64,000 nt of DNA from the NCBI GenBank assembly GCA_937124545.1, contig CAKZKU010000031.1, positions 24,620 through 88,619 on the forward strand. Reading direction: 5' to 3'. This DNA is from an uncultured Microbacteriaceae bacterium. Its GTDB lineage: Bacteria; Actinomycetota; Actinomycetes; Actinomycetales; Microbacteriaceae. A model generated the notes under the pieces. That model was not told the origin of the DNA. It ran no database searches and saw nothing but the letters and a program-made list of their open reading frames with translations. Each line of letters begins with the position of its first letter. Within the stretch, counting starts at the first letter, position 1. Made by a program: the position numbers and the translations under genes. Positions 44,719 through 53,299 of this stretch are shown here, in pieces.

Positions 44719-45681
44719 CTAAATGATGCCGGGTTCCGCCAATCGACGATCCAGGTCGGGCTCAACTGAGCTCAATACTTTCGGCGGTGAATCAAAGTGC
44801 TCAAGTTGTGATCCAGGTTGCTGCACCTTCTGCGCTCCCCACTGAACGGCCTGGCGGATAGCCCCGGGGAGGTCTCCTGGGCTGTGCACCTGATGGGATA
44901 AGAAACCGGCGACACTGGCATCGCCGGCGCCGATGGTGTTACGCACCACAAGGGGTTCGGTCCATGCGTGGATTGCATGACTTTCGCTCGCTCCCACAAT
45001 TCCGTCGGGACCCAGGCTCACGGCGACATTCTTGATTCCCCACGAGATGAGCTCGCGCGCGGCACGAAGGACGTCACCGATCGTGGCGATCGTGAACCCC
45101 ACGCATTCGGCGAGCTCCGCAGCGTTGGGCTTCACAAAATCGGGAACGCCGGATCGGGCTGACTCAATGAGGGCGTCCCCGGAGGTGTCGAGCGCCACGA
45201 GGAATCCTGCGGAGCTGGCCTCCCGCATCAGAGCCTGAGCGAGTTCGCTTTGGCCCGCCGGCAGCGTTCCCGCGACCAAGAGCCACTCGGAGTGATGAGT
45301 GTGCAGTCGAGAGATCGCTTCAGTGTGAAGTGCGTGCCACTCTGGCGCCGTGAGCTCCGGTGCTACAGCGTTTACTTTTGTGGTCCTGCCACCGGGCTCA
45401 ATAACGGTGATGTTGTGGCGCACAGTCTGAGAGGAAAGAGACGCCCGGATGGCGGGCTCGGAGCAATATTGCGCAGCGTCCTCGGGCGTGAGCGGGACGA
45501 TCGCTTCGGACGCAACGCCCGCAAGCGTCAGCGCTTGGGTGACGTTGACGCCTTTGCCGGCAAAATCAGCGGTAGCTGAGCTCGCGCGGTGAACACCCCC
45601 CAGCTCCAGGACATCAACGACGTAGGTGCGGTCGATAGAGGGGGCAGGAGTGACGGTGATGACACGGGCACGAGAGTCCAT
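44719..45681 (-). CDS. PfkB-family 1-phosphofructokinase-type hexose kinase
   Basis: A 320-residue ribokinase-fold sugar kinase. The N-terminus VITVTPAPSIDRTYVVD and GGVHRASSATADFAGKGVNV are those of the 1-phosphofructokinase/tagatose-6-phosphate kinase branch, and the anion hole and catalytic Asp are in NTIGAGDASVAGF. It would phosphorylate fructose-1-phosphate or tagatose-6-phosphate made by the PTS route. I chose ATG 45681; the frame opens further to 45714. It is the first gene of the PTS set, separated from the regulator by the repeat array. Confidence 0.88.
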   Translation of the reverse strand: MDSRARVITVTPAPSIDRTYVVDVLELGGVHRASSATADFAGKGVNVTQALTLAGVASEAIVPLTPEDAAQYCSEPAIRASLSSQTVRHNITVIEPGGRTTKVNAVAPELTAPEWHALHTEAISRLHTHHSEWLLVAGTLPAGQSELAQALMREASSAGFLVALDTSGDALIESARSGVPDFVKPNAAELAECVGFTIATIGDVLRAARELISWGIKNVAVSLGPDGIVGASESHAIHAWTEPLVVRNTIGAGDASVAGFLSHQVHSPGDLPGAIRQAVQWGAQKVQQPGSQLEHFDSPPKVLSSVEPDLDRRLAEPGII

Positions 45682-45732
45682 GGCGCGCACTTTCTGTGAA
45701 GCGTGGTTTAGCAAGGAAGCCTAAAGGACGAA

Positions 45733-45762
45733 GTTCGCCGGATTGTTTCCCTGGTGTTTACC
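45733..45762 (+). promoter_or_regulatory. PHO box of the pst operon
   Basis: Three direct repeat units resemble the actinobacterial PhoP (PHO box) consensus GTTCACC with N4 spacers: GTTCGCC at 45733, GTTTCCC at 45745 and GTTTACC at 45756. The last two are exactly 11 bp apart. The third unit stands about 17 bp before the -10 box TATAGA, where PhoP-type activators bind. Confidence 0.7.
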
Positions 45763-45778
45763 TGCTCATCATTCCGCG

Positions 45779-45784
45779 TATAGA
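45779..45784 (+). promoter_or_regulatory. -10 box of pstS
   Basis: TATAGA lies 17 bp after the last PHO box unit; there is no clear -35 hexamer, as expected for an activator-dependent promoter. A leader of about 60 nt with AGAGGAGA leads to the GTG start. Confidence 0.55.
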
Positions 45785-45852
45785 CGAGAAAACCAGTCTG
45801 TAGTTCGACAGCAGACAGTTGTCACCATGCATTCCAAGAGGAGAAACACAAA

Positions 45853-46851
45853 GTGAAGAAAAACATCATTGCTCCGGTGGCGCTAGCCGCAGCCGGGCTC
45901 TTGCTGTTGTCAGCGTGTGCTGGGGCAGCGGAAGAAGAGTCGGCTTCTGTAGCCGAAGAGGCAACCACGTCGGAAGAAACGACGGGGGCTGCTGCTGAGC
46001 TTTCGGGCACGGTTCTATTGGATGGCTCCAGCACGGTTGGTCCTTTCGCAGAGGCCGCTGCTGAGCTCTTCATGAACGAGAACCCTGGCGTCGCCGTAAC
46101 GGTCGGAATCTCCGGCACCGGTGGAGGCTTCGAGAAGTTCTGTAACGGTGAGACCGATGGTTCCAACGCATCTCGTGGAATCAAGGATGAGGAAGCTGCT
46201 CTCTGTGCCGACAACGGCATTGACTTCGGCCAGATCACCGTTGCCAACGATGCACTCTCGGTCATCGTGAACCAGGACAACCCTCTCCAGTGCATCTCCG
46301 TTGAGTCGCTGAAGGCTCTCTGGGAGCTGGACTCCTCGGTCACCACATGGGGCGACATTCCCGGAATCGACTCCGGTGACCTCGCTTCCGAAGATGTTGT
46401 TCTCTACGGTCCCGGAACTGACTCCGGAACCTTCGACTTCTTCACCGATGAAATCAACGGTGAGAGCGGCAACATCCGCACCGACTACAACAACATCGGT
46501 GAAGACGACAACCAGGCTGTCCAGGGTGTCTCCGGATCGCTCGGTGCCATGGCCTTCATCCCTTACTCCTTCTACCAGGAGTACTCGGACACCGTGAAGG
46601 GCTTGGCCATCGACAGCGGAGCTGGCTGTGTTGACCCCACCGTGGAGAACCTGCTCGCCGGGGACTACACCCCGCTGGGTCGCGGTCTCTACATGTTCCC
46701 CGCATCCTCAGCGCTGGAGCGCCCTGAGGTTCTCGCGTTCTACAACTTCGTGATTGACCAGAACGAGTCAATCGCCTCTGCAGCAGGTCTGGTCGCCTTG
46801 ACCGCCGACCAGAAAACAGAGCAGTTGGACGTCGTAGCGGGCCTGGGCTAA
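45853..46851 (+). CDS. pstS: Phosphate ABC transporter substrate-binding lipoprotein
   Basis: A 332-residue high-affinity phosphate-binding protein tethered to the membrane outside the cell. Lipobox LLLSAC places the lipidated Cys near residue 22, followed by an acidic linker of about 30 residues (EEESASVAEEATTSEE). Phosphate contacts are in DGSSTVGPFAEAAAE and SGTGGGFEKFC. Four more cysteines are present. The GTG start follows AGAGGAGA. It is the first gene of pstSCAB. Confidence 0.97.
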   Translation: MKKNIIAPVALAAAGLLLLSACAGAAEEESASVAEEATTSEETTGAAAELSGTVLLDGSSTVGPFAEAAAELFMNENPGVAVTVGISGTGGGFEKFCNGETDGSNASRGIKDEEAALCADNGIDFGQITVANDALSVIVNQDNPLQCISVESLKALWELDSSVTTWGDIPGIDSGDLASEDVVLYGPGTDSGTFDFFTDEINGESGNIRTDYNNIGEDDNQAVQGVSGSLGAMAFIPYSFYQEYSDTVKGLAIDSGAGCVDPTVENLLAGDYTPLGRGLYMFPASSALERPEVLAFYNFVIDQNESIASAAGLVALTADQKTEQLDVVAGLG

Positions 46852-46903
46852 ACAGCCGAGAATCAGCGAAACATCAGTTGGAGAATAGGACGCTGAGCGA
46901 CTA

Positions 46904-47851
46904 ATGTCTTCAACTGTGATGTCGGAGCGGAGCGACCGTACGAGGGCGCTCCGCTCCGACAAACCCCGCTACGGGGAAAAGGTCATCTTTGGCTTTTTGT
47001 TCATCACCGCGGCGGTCTCCGTCGCCGTCACCACTGCGATCGTTCTGGCACTGTTCCAGCCCCTCCCCGGCTTGTTCCAGGAAATCTCGATCGTTGAATT
47101 TTTCACGGCCACCGAATGGTCGCCCGGCTTCCTCAAGCCCGTGTACGGGGTGTGGCCCATCGTGGTGGGAACACTCATCGTCGTCATCACCGCTCTGATC
47201 GTTGCGATCCCCCTGGGTCTTCTTTCCGCAATTTACCTTTCGGAGTATGCGCCTAACGCCGTGCGTAAAACCATCAAGCCGGTCCTGGAGATTCTTGAGG
47301 GAATCCCCACTGTTGCGACCGGCCTCTTCGCCTTTTTCTGGCTCCGACCATTTCTGGAGTACCTCACCCCGTGGTTGCCCTGGGGTGGCCTTTTCTCGAC
47401 GGGTGTTGCGGGCATTGCGGTGGGGCTGATCATCGTCCCGCTCATCGCTTCCGTCTCCGATGACGCGATGCGTTCGGTGCCACGCTCGCTGCGCGAGGGC
47501 GCCTACGCGTTGGGCGCAGGCAAGATGCGGGTGGCCCTGCGTGTGGTTGTTCCCGCAGCGTTTTCGGGAATCATCGCGGCCTTCGTCCTCGGGGCGTCGC
47601 GCGCGGTGGGCGAAACAATGATTGTGCTCTTGGTCGCCGGAGCGGGTTCCCCGTCCTTGAACTTCAACCCCTTTGAGGGCATTCAGACCATGACGGCGTA
47701 CATCGCAAGCCGAGCAACAGGCGAAATCGCGGTGGGTTCGGTCGTCTACGACACGATCTTCGCGGTCGGGGCACTTCTTTTTGTGATTACTCTGGCGATG
47801 AACATGCTCGCCATCCGTTTCGTCAAGCGATTTAGAGAGGTGTATGAGTGA
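46904..47851 (+). CDS. pstC: Phosphate ABC transporter permease PstC
   Basis: A 315-residue permease with about six transmembrane segments and the EAA-like loop PRSLREGAYALGAGKMRVALRVV split around residues 190-212. The N-terminal 25 residues are charged (SERSDRTRALRSDKP) and are encoded by a perfect 14-bp inverted repeat at 46921-46960. ATG 46904 lacks a close ribosome binding site; ATG 46919 (MSERSD) is a possible alternative directly at the hairpin. Confidence 0.96.
   Translation: MSSTVMSERSDRTRALRSDKPRYGEKVIFGFLFITAAVSVAVTTAIVLALFQPLPGLFQEISIVEFFTATEWSPGFLKPVYGVWPIVVGTLIVVITALIVAIPLGLLSAIYLSEYAPNAVRKTIKPVLEILEGIPTVATGLFAFFWLRPFLEYLTPWLPWGGLFSTGVAGIAVGLIIVPLIASVSDDAMRSVPRSLREGAYALGAGKMRVALRVVVPAAFSGIIAAFVLGASRAVGETMIVLLVAGAGSPSLNFNPFEGIQTMTAYIASRATGEIAVGSVVYDTIFAVGALLFVITLAMNMLAIRFVKRFREVYE
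46921..46960. repeat. 14-bp inverted repeat in the pstC start region
   Basis: GTCGGAGCGGAGCG (46921-46934) and CGCTCCGCTCCGAC (46947-46960) are exact inverted copies with a 12-nt loop. In RNA this is a very stable GC-rich hairpin a few codons after the pstC start. Confidence 0.9.
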
Positions 47852-48789
47852 TGAGTGATTCCTCTCGACTCAAAGGTCGCTCCGGTCTCGCGGTGGCAGG
47901 CGCCGGTTTAGCGGTCCAGAACCACTTCAAGTCTCAAGACACCAAGGGCAAGACTGCGAGCATCCTGTTCTTAGCGTTGATGTTGCTGGCCCTTGTCGTT
48001 GCAATTTCTGCAATCGTTGCGGTTCTTGCGTGGGCATTTTTTGAGGGTCGGACGCGGCTTGATTCTGATCTGATCTTCAACGGACCCTCGACCGTCAACC
48101 GGGCGACCGCTGGTTACAGCGTCGCCATTTTGGGAACTCTGCAGATTATTGGTGGCGTTATCGTCCTCATCATTCCGCTCGGAGTGGGGGCGGCTCTTTA
48201 CCTTGAGCAGTTTGCCGATAAGACCAAATGGTGGAACCGCGCAATTGAGCTCAACATTCAAAACCTGGCGGGTGTGCCCTCCATTGTGTTCGGGATTTTG
48301 GGGCTCGCATTCTTTGTCCGCGGTCCGTTCAGTTGGGGGTTGGTGGCTGCGTCCGGCTCGGCCACGGTGGCCCTGTTGGTCCTACCGACCGTGATTTTGG
48401 CCTCTCGTGAAGCGATTAAGGCTGTGCCCCCTTCCATCCTGGAGGGCTCGCTTGCTCTGGGCGCAACCCGCTGGCAGTCCGTGTGGCTGCAGGTTTTGCC
48501 AGCAGCGGCACCGGGAATGTTGACAGGGGTGATCCTGGCGGTGTCCCGCGCAATTGGAGAGGCGGCGCCTCTTCTGCTCGTGGGGGCGCTCACCTTTGTG
48601 ACCTTCGCACCGAGCTTTTTTGACGGTGGATTCTCCGCACTTCCCGTGCTTATTTACAACTATGCCGGGCGCCCTCAGGAAGAGTTCCAAATTTTGGCAG
48701 CCGCAGGAGTGCTCCTCATGCTGGCGGTGTTGATTGTCATCAACTCCTTTGCCATTTGGCTTCGCGCACGATACGAAAAGAGCTGGTAA
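47848..48789 (+). CDS. pstA: Phosphate ABC transporter permease PstA
   Basis: A 313-residue permease with an N-terminal cytoplasmic stretch of about 40 residues and six transmembrane segments. The cytoplasmic coupling loop is [20 protein letters not shown], and the following [15 protein letters not shown] is typical for PstA. The start is GTG 47848 or ATG 47851; the AGAGAGG site fits the former better, and both overlap pstC. It pairs with PstC to form the channel. Confidence 0.96.
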   Translation: MMSDSSRLKGRSGLAVAGAGLAVQNHFKSQDTKGKTASILFLALMLLALVVAISAIVAVLAWAFFEGRTRLDSDLIFNGPSTVNRATAGYSVAILGTLQIIGGVIVLIIPLGVGAALYLEQFADKTKWWNRAIELNIQNLAGVPSIVFGILGLAFFVRGPFSWGLVAASGSATVALLVLPTVILASREAIKAVPPSILEGSLALGATRWQSVWLQVLPAAAPGMLTGVILAVSRAIGEAAPLLLVGALTFVTFAPSFFDGGFSALPVLIYNYAGRPQEEFQILAAAGVLLMLAVLIVINSFAIWLRARYEKSW

Positions 48790-48826
48790 CAGACCGATGA
48801 TCGACACAACATCAGGGGAAAAGAAG

Positions 48827-49609
48827 ATGCCAACGGAAGTTTTCAACCTCAACGACGTATCCGTCTACTACGGGAAGAGCTTGGCGGTCCAAAACGTGAA
48901 CCTGCCGATCTACCGCAATGAAATCACGGCACTCATCGGGCCCTCCGGTTGCGGTAAGTCGACAATCTTGAGAAGCCTCAACCGGATGAATGATCTGATT
49001 CCCGGAGCAAAGGTGACCGGCAAGGTCAGCTACCACGGGCAAGACATGTACGGCCCGGATGTTGACCCGGTCCAGGTCCGCAAGCTCATCGGCATGGTGT
49101 TTCAAAAGCCCAACCCGTTCCCCAAGTCCATTTACGACAACATCGCGTTTGGCCCCAAGACCCTTGGGTTCAAGGGCAACATGGATGACACGGTCGAAGA
49201 GGCTCTTCGTGGAGCGGCACTCTGGGATGAGGTGAAAGACCGCCTCAAGGACAACGCGTTTGGCATGTCGGGTGGTCAGCAGCAGCGTCTGTGTATCGCG
49301 CGGGCCATCGCAGTGAAGCCTGAAGTCATCCTGATGGACGAACCCTGCTCGGCGCTGGACCCGGTATCCACGTTCAAGATCGAAGACTTGATGAACGAAC
49401 TGAAGTCTGAGTACACGATCGTGATCGTCACCCACAACATGCAGCAGGCGGCGCGTGTGGCGGACCGGACGGCATTCTTCACCGTCGCGAGCGACGACGA
49501 AGCGGGAAGTCGAGTGGGCGTGCTGGTAGAGCACGATGAGACGGCCAAGATTTTTTCGAGCCCGAGTAACGAAAAGACTCTCGATTACGTCACGGGGCGT
49601 TTCGGCTAG
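48827..49609 (+). CDS. pstB: Phosphate ABC transporter ATP-binding protein PstB
   Basis: A 260-residue ABC ATPase with Walker [11 protein letters not shown]-loop [14 protein letters not shown], signature [14 protein letters not shown] and Walker [14 protein letters not shown]. It powers PstSCA. ATG 48827 is chosen for its AGGGGA site; an ATG at 48797 (10 residues longer) lacks one. No phoU follows, so that gene must be elsewhere or absent. Confidence 0.97.
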   Translation: MPTEVFNLNDVSVYYGKSLAVQNVNLPIYRNEITALIGPSGCGKSTILRSLNRMNDLIPGAKVTGKVSYHGQDMYGPDVDPVQVRKLIGMVFQKPNPFPKSIYDNIAFGPKTLGFKGNMDDTVEEALRGAALWDEVKDRLKDNAFGMSGGQQQRLCIARAIAVKPEVILMDEPCSALDPVSTFKIEDLMNELKSEYTIVIVTHNMQQAARVADRTAFFTVASDDEAGSRVGVLVEHDETAKIFSSPSNEKTLDYVTGRFG

Positions 49610-49625
49610 CGCCTAAGCTAGCCCG

Positions 49626-50942
49626 ATGAATACGCCACTCTTCCCCGGAGACCCCACACTCCGCGCGACTGCGGAGGAGCTCGATCGTAACGACCCGTTG
49701 GCACCTTTTCGTTCACGTTTCCACCACGCCGATCCTGACCAGTGCTATCTCGACGGAAATTCGCTCGGCAAACTTCCTTTATCCACCATTGAGTCGGTCA
49801 ACCACTTCCTCACCGAAGAGTGGGGAAAGCAACTGGTTGGCGGCTGGTCGCAGTGGATTGACCAGGCTCAGAGCGCCGGCGACCTGTTGGCTCGGGCAAC
49901 TCTTGGCACTGGAGCAGGTCAAACACTGGTGTGTGACACGACCTCGGTCAACTTCTATCAGCTTGCGGTTGCGGCAATTCGTGCTCGCCCGGGTCGCTCC
50001 ACAGTCATTATCGATTCCGCCAACTTCCCCACCGACCGATACATCATCCAGGGGATTTGCGACCAGATGGGCCTCACGCTGATCACCCTGGATAACGACG
50101 GGACCGGTGGTCCGGGGGCTGTTCCGGTGGATGTCGAGCACGAGCGCCTCACAGCAGCAGCGCTCGAGCCCCACCTCACTGACGATGTCGCGCTGGTGAC
50201 CCTCCAGGCGCTCAACTATCGCTCAGGTGCGCGATCCGAGCTCGCCGCCATTAGTGCTGCGGTGAAAGCTGCGGGCGCCCTCATGCTGTGGGACTGCTCC
50301 CACGCGGGCGGGGCGATAGCGCTCGACTTTGATGACAACGGGATAGATCTCGCGGTGGGGTGCACGTATAAGTACGGCAACTCAGGCCCCGGATCACCCG
50401 CGTGGTTGTTTGTTCGGCAGGAGCTTCAACAAGAACTGGATGTTCCTATCCAGGGGTGGTTTGCTCAGAGAGACCAGTTTGCGATGGGCCCGTGGTTCGA
50501 AAAAGCCGCCGATATGCGGGCGTTCCAAATTGCCAGCCCGTCCATCATCGGCATTCGCGGCGTTGAAGCCAGCTACGCGATGATCGAAGAGGCGGGTATT
50601 AACGCCATCGAGCACAAAGCGGCGGTGGGCACAGAACTCATGATTGCGCTCGTGGATGCGTGGCTGACCCCGTTTGGGGTCACGTTGCACACCCCACGCG
50701 AGGCGAACCATCGGGGAGGCCACATCATCATTTCCCACCCAGAAGCTGCGGCCATTGCGCACGGGCTCCGGGAACTGGTCAATGTGGTTCCGGACTATCG
50801 CGAGCCCAACACGATTCGCCTTGCCATTTCCCCTCTCCCCACCTCGTATACCGAGGTGTGGGATGGGTTCGACCGGTTACGAGGGCTTCTTGAATCCGGT
50901 GATTACCGAAATGCGCCGGCGCCGACAAGCAGGGTCACATGA
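49626..50942 (+). CDS. kynU: Kynureninase
   Basis: A 438-residue PLP enzyme that splits kynurenine to anthranilate and alanine. The order of conserved parts is YLDGNSLGKLP, DSANFPTDRY, LWDCSHAGGA and the PLP lysine in CTYKYGNSGPGSPAW near residue 243. The ATG has TAAGCT (49614-49619) exactly 6 nt upstream and no ribosome binding site, so it is probably leaderless. It overlaps kynA by 4 bp. Confidence 0.96.
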   Translation: MNTPLFPGDPTLRATAEELDRNDPLAPFRSRFHHADPDQCYLDGNSLGKLPLSTIESVNHFLTEEWGKQLVGGWSQWIDQAQSAGDLLARATLGTGAGQTLVCDTTSVNFYQLAVAAIRARPGRSTVIIDSANFPTDRYIIQGICDQMGLTLITLDNDGTGGPGAVPVDVEHERLTAAALEPHLTDDVALVTLQALNYRSGARSELAAISAAVKAAGALMLWDCSHAGGAIALDFDDNGIDLAVGCTYKYGNSGPGSPAWLFVRQELQQELDVPIQGWFAQRDQFAMGPWFEKAADMRAFQIASPSIIGIRGVEASYAMIEEAGINAIEHKAAVGTELMIALVDAWLTPFGVTLHTPREANHRGGHIIISHPEAAAIAHGLRELVNVVPDYREPNTIRLAISPLPTSYTEVWDGFDRLRGLLESGDYRNAPAPTSRVT

Positions 50943-51769
50943 GTTCGCACGAGAAGGCCGTCACGTACACCAGCTACCTCAAAGTGGACGAGCTGTTAGC
51001 TCTCCAGCAACCCCTCTCTGAGGGGCCGGAGCACGATGAGTTGCTGTTCATCACCATTCACCAGGTGTATGAATTGTGGTTCCAACAGATGCTGCACGAG
51101 CTCGAAGCCTTGCAGCCGGCTCTGGAGCGCGGGGACACTCACCGCAGTTTGGCCCTGCTCTCGCGTGTGCGCACGATTATGAAAACGTGCGTCGCGCAAA
51201 TCGATGTGTTGGAGACAATGACGCCCCTGCAGTTTGCGTCGTTTCGATCGAGGCTTTCCTCCGCGAGCGGCTTCCAATCCGCTCAGTTTCGGGAGCTCGA
51301 AGCAGTCCTCGGCCGTCGAGATCACGCGGGTGAAAAAGCTAAGGAGGGCTCCGGGATGAGGATGGCAGAGCACTTGGTGCCAGGGTCTCCCGCCAGGCTC
51401 CGTGTGGAAGCAGCTATGGCCAGGGCTAGTGTGTGGCATTCCGCGCTGCGGTACTGCCACGCGCGAGGCCACGAGATGCCGAAAGATGTCATCGACACTG
51501 ATGTGTCGAAGCCGTGGGAGCCGCGCGAGGACGTGCAGGACGTTTTGGTCAATTTGCACCACACCGATCCCGAGTCCGCGATGGTGTGTGAAGCGCTGGT
51601 GGATCTTGATGAGGGTCTGGGGGAGTGGCGGTATCGACACGTAAAAATGGTCGAGCGAACACTGGGAAAAAAGATGGGATCTGGTGGTTCCTCAGGCGTG
51701 GGCTATTTGGCCTCCACCCTCTTCAACCCGTTTTTTGTGGATCTTTGGGAGATTCGCAGCAAGCTCTAG
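50939..51769 (+). CDS. kynA: Tryptophan 2,3-dioxygenase
   Basis: A 276-residue heme dioxygenase opening the indole ring of tryptophan to N-formylkynurenine. The family motif FITIHQVYELWFQQMLHELE (about residues 38-57) and the C-terminal GSGGSSGVGYL are present. It is coupled to kynU by ATGA. The arylformamidase (kynB) needed between the two steps is not encoded here, nor is kynurenine 3-monooxygenase, so the visible route leads to anthranilate. Confidence 0.96.
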   Translation: MSSHEKAVTYTSYLKVDELLALQQPLSEGPEHDELLFITIHQVYELWFQQMLHELEALQPALERGDTHRSLALLSRVRTIMKTCVAQIDVLETMTPLQFASFRSRLSSASGFQSAQFRELEAVLGRRDHAGEKAKEGSGMRMAEHLVPGSPARLRVEAAMARASVWHSALRYCHARGHEMPKDVIDTDVSKPWEPREDVQDVLVNLHHTDPESAMVCEALVDLDEGLGEWRYRHVKMVERTLGKKMGSGGSSGVGYLASTLFNPFFVDLWEIRSKL

Positions 51770-52320
51770 TTGCGCGAGAAAAGCGAGCGCCGGGAAGGCG
51801 GTTCGTAAGCACAGGAGTCTCCCGGGCACAGCTCGGGTGGAGTTTTCGCAAACACCTTGTAGAGCTCACACCCCACACAAATGCCAAAAGACGTCTCCAG
51901 GTAGAGAAAAACGAGACAGACCGCGCAGAAAGACAGCATCAGCGCGTCGGGGAGCCCAAAAAACCCGAGGCCCAGACACCCGACGAAAGCCATTCCAAAG
52001 CCGATTCCCCAGGCCAGGCGTTTCTGCGCGGCCCCCACCCACTCGGGGCGTTGGCGTCGAACGATAAGCGAGCCCAGCGCCATGCTCGGTGCGAACCGGT
52101 GGTTCAGGGTGAGGCGAATTCCCATGTCGATCAAAAACAGAATTCCGAATCCACGAAGTGGCTGTATATCCCCGGTGAAAAACGCAGTGGCCGCGGCGCT
52201 AAAGCCCACGACGAAAAGAAGGCCGGCAGCCGCGCGGACAGCCCGCTCGTTGAAGACGGGAATGTCGATGCCCTCGACTTTTTCTCCAAAGTCGGGCTGC
52301 TGGGTTTCGGTGGAAGACAT
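51766..52320 (-). CDS. DUF4395 membrane protein with cysteine motifs
   Basis: A 184-residue DUF4395 protein with about four hydrophobic segments and two cysteine pairs near the C-terminus: FGICVGCELY and LCPGDSC. The family is, as I recall, often found beside thioredoxins and rhodaneses, which suits thiol or sulfane-sulfur chemistry at the membrane. ATG 52320 has a perfect TATAAT (52332-52327) 6 nt upstream, no ribosome binding site, and a palindromic operator over the -10. A frame extension to 52353 would cover that promoter, so I excluded it. The function is unproven. Confidence 0.83.
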   Translation of the reverse strand: MSSTETQQPDFGEKVEGIDIPVFNERAVRAAAGLLFVVGFSAAATAFFTGDIQPLRGFGILFLIDMGIRLTLNHRFAPSMALGSLIVRRQRPEWVGAAQKRLAWGIGFGMAFVGCLGLGFFGLPDALMLSFCAVCLVFLYLETSFGICVGCELYKVFAKTPPELCPGDSCAYEPPSRRSLFSRN

Positions 52321-52329
52321 GATTCCATT

Positions 52330-52345
52330 ATACCCCCTGGGGTAT
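52330..52345. promoter_or_regulatory. CsoR/CstR-type palindromic operator of the DUF4395 gene
   Basis: ATACCCCCTGGGGTAT has the same 7-bp half-sites as the element at 1369-1384, differing only in the central two bases. It overlaps the TATAAT box of the DUF4395 gene by three bases, so a bound repressor would block RNA polymerase. Confidence 0.65.
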
Positions 52346-52387
52346 ATCAGCACGGAACAGCAGTACCTCTGCCCTTACGCTGGGGGA

Positions 52388-53299
52388 GTGAAAAATCTTG
52401 CCTTGTCGCCCGAAGTTCGCGAAGCTCTCGAGTCCAAAAAACCCGTTGTTGCGCTGGAGTCCACCATCATTTCTCATGGTCTTCCGCGGGGGCAAAACCT
52501 CGAGTCTGCGAAGGGCTGGGAAAATCAGGTGCGGGAGGCGGGAGCTACACCCGCCACCATCGCGGTGATTGATGGCGTTCCCACGGTGGGGCTGGAACCC
52601 CACCAGCTCGAGCGCATCGCGAATGAGGATGTCGCCAAAGTTAGTGTTCGAGATCTGCCGGTTGTCATGGGGCTGGGCGTATCGGGGGCCACCACGGTGG
52701 CATCCACCGCGTATCTCGCGAACCTGGCGGGAATTAGGGTCTTTGCAACGGGCGGCTTGGGCGGTGTTCACCGCGGAGCCAGTGAAGATTTTGACGAATC
52801 GGCCGATATCCCCGTCCTCGCTCAAACCCCCATCACCGTGGTGTCAGCCGGAGTGAAGTCAATCCTCGACATTGGCGCGACACTCGAGCGAATGGAGACC
52901 TCGAGCGTCGCGGTGTTGGGCTATCAAACGTCAGTGTTTCCGGCGTTTTGGCTGCGCGAAAGTGCTTACGCACTGGAGTGGCGGGTCGAGGAACCCTCGG
53001 AGGTCGCTGCCGTGATGGCGGCTCGCGATGAGCTTTCCCAGCGCGGGGGGATTGTTGTGGCCAATCCGGTCCCCGCCGAAGCTCAGTGGGACCCGGATCG
53101 GCACGACCAGATTTTGGCGCAGGCGCTTGCCGAGGCTGACCGTCAAGGAATCCGCGGCAACGAGGTCACCCCGTTTCTGCTCGCGGCTGTTGTCGAGGCC
53201 TCGGGCGGAGAAAGCTTGCGGGTGAATCTTGATTTGGTCACGAACAACGTCGCCCTAGCCAGCCAGATCGCCATTGCGTGGGCGCAGCGCCGCCCATGA
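52388..53299 (+). CDS. psuG: Pseudouridine-5'-phosphate glycosidase
   Basis: A 303-residue enzyme splitting pseudouridine 5'-phosphate to uracil and ribose 5-phosphate. Family blocks are LESTIISHGLPRGQN, PTVGLEPHQLERIA and FATGGLGGVHRGA. The GTG at 52388 has TACGCT (52376-52381) exactly 6 nt upstream, so a leaderless start fits; the frame further upstream is antisense to DUF4395. It overlaps the kinase gene by 4 bp (ATGA). Confidence 0.94.
   Translation: MKNLALSPEVREALESKKPVVALESTIISHGLPRGQNLESAKGWENQVREAGATPATIAVIDGVPTVGLEPHQLERIANEDVAKVSVRDLPVVMGLGVSGATTVASTAYLANLAGIRVFATGGLGGVHRGASEDFDESADIPVLAQTPITVVSAGVKSILDIGATLERMETSSVAVLGYQTSVFPAFWLRESAYALEWRVEEPSEVAAVMAARDELSQRGGIVVANPVPAEAQWDPDRHDQILAQALAEADRQGIRGNEVTPFLLAAVVEASGGESLRVNLDLVTNNVALASQIAIAWAQRRP

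Noticed and set aside
51625..52572. A 315-codon plus-strand frame covering the end of kynA and DUF4395
   Set aside because: It is antisense to the DUF4395 gene, which has a perfect promoter and family motifs; the frame itself shows none.
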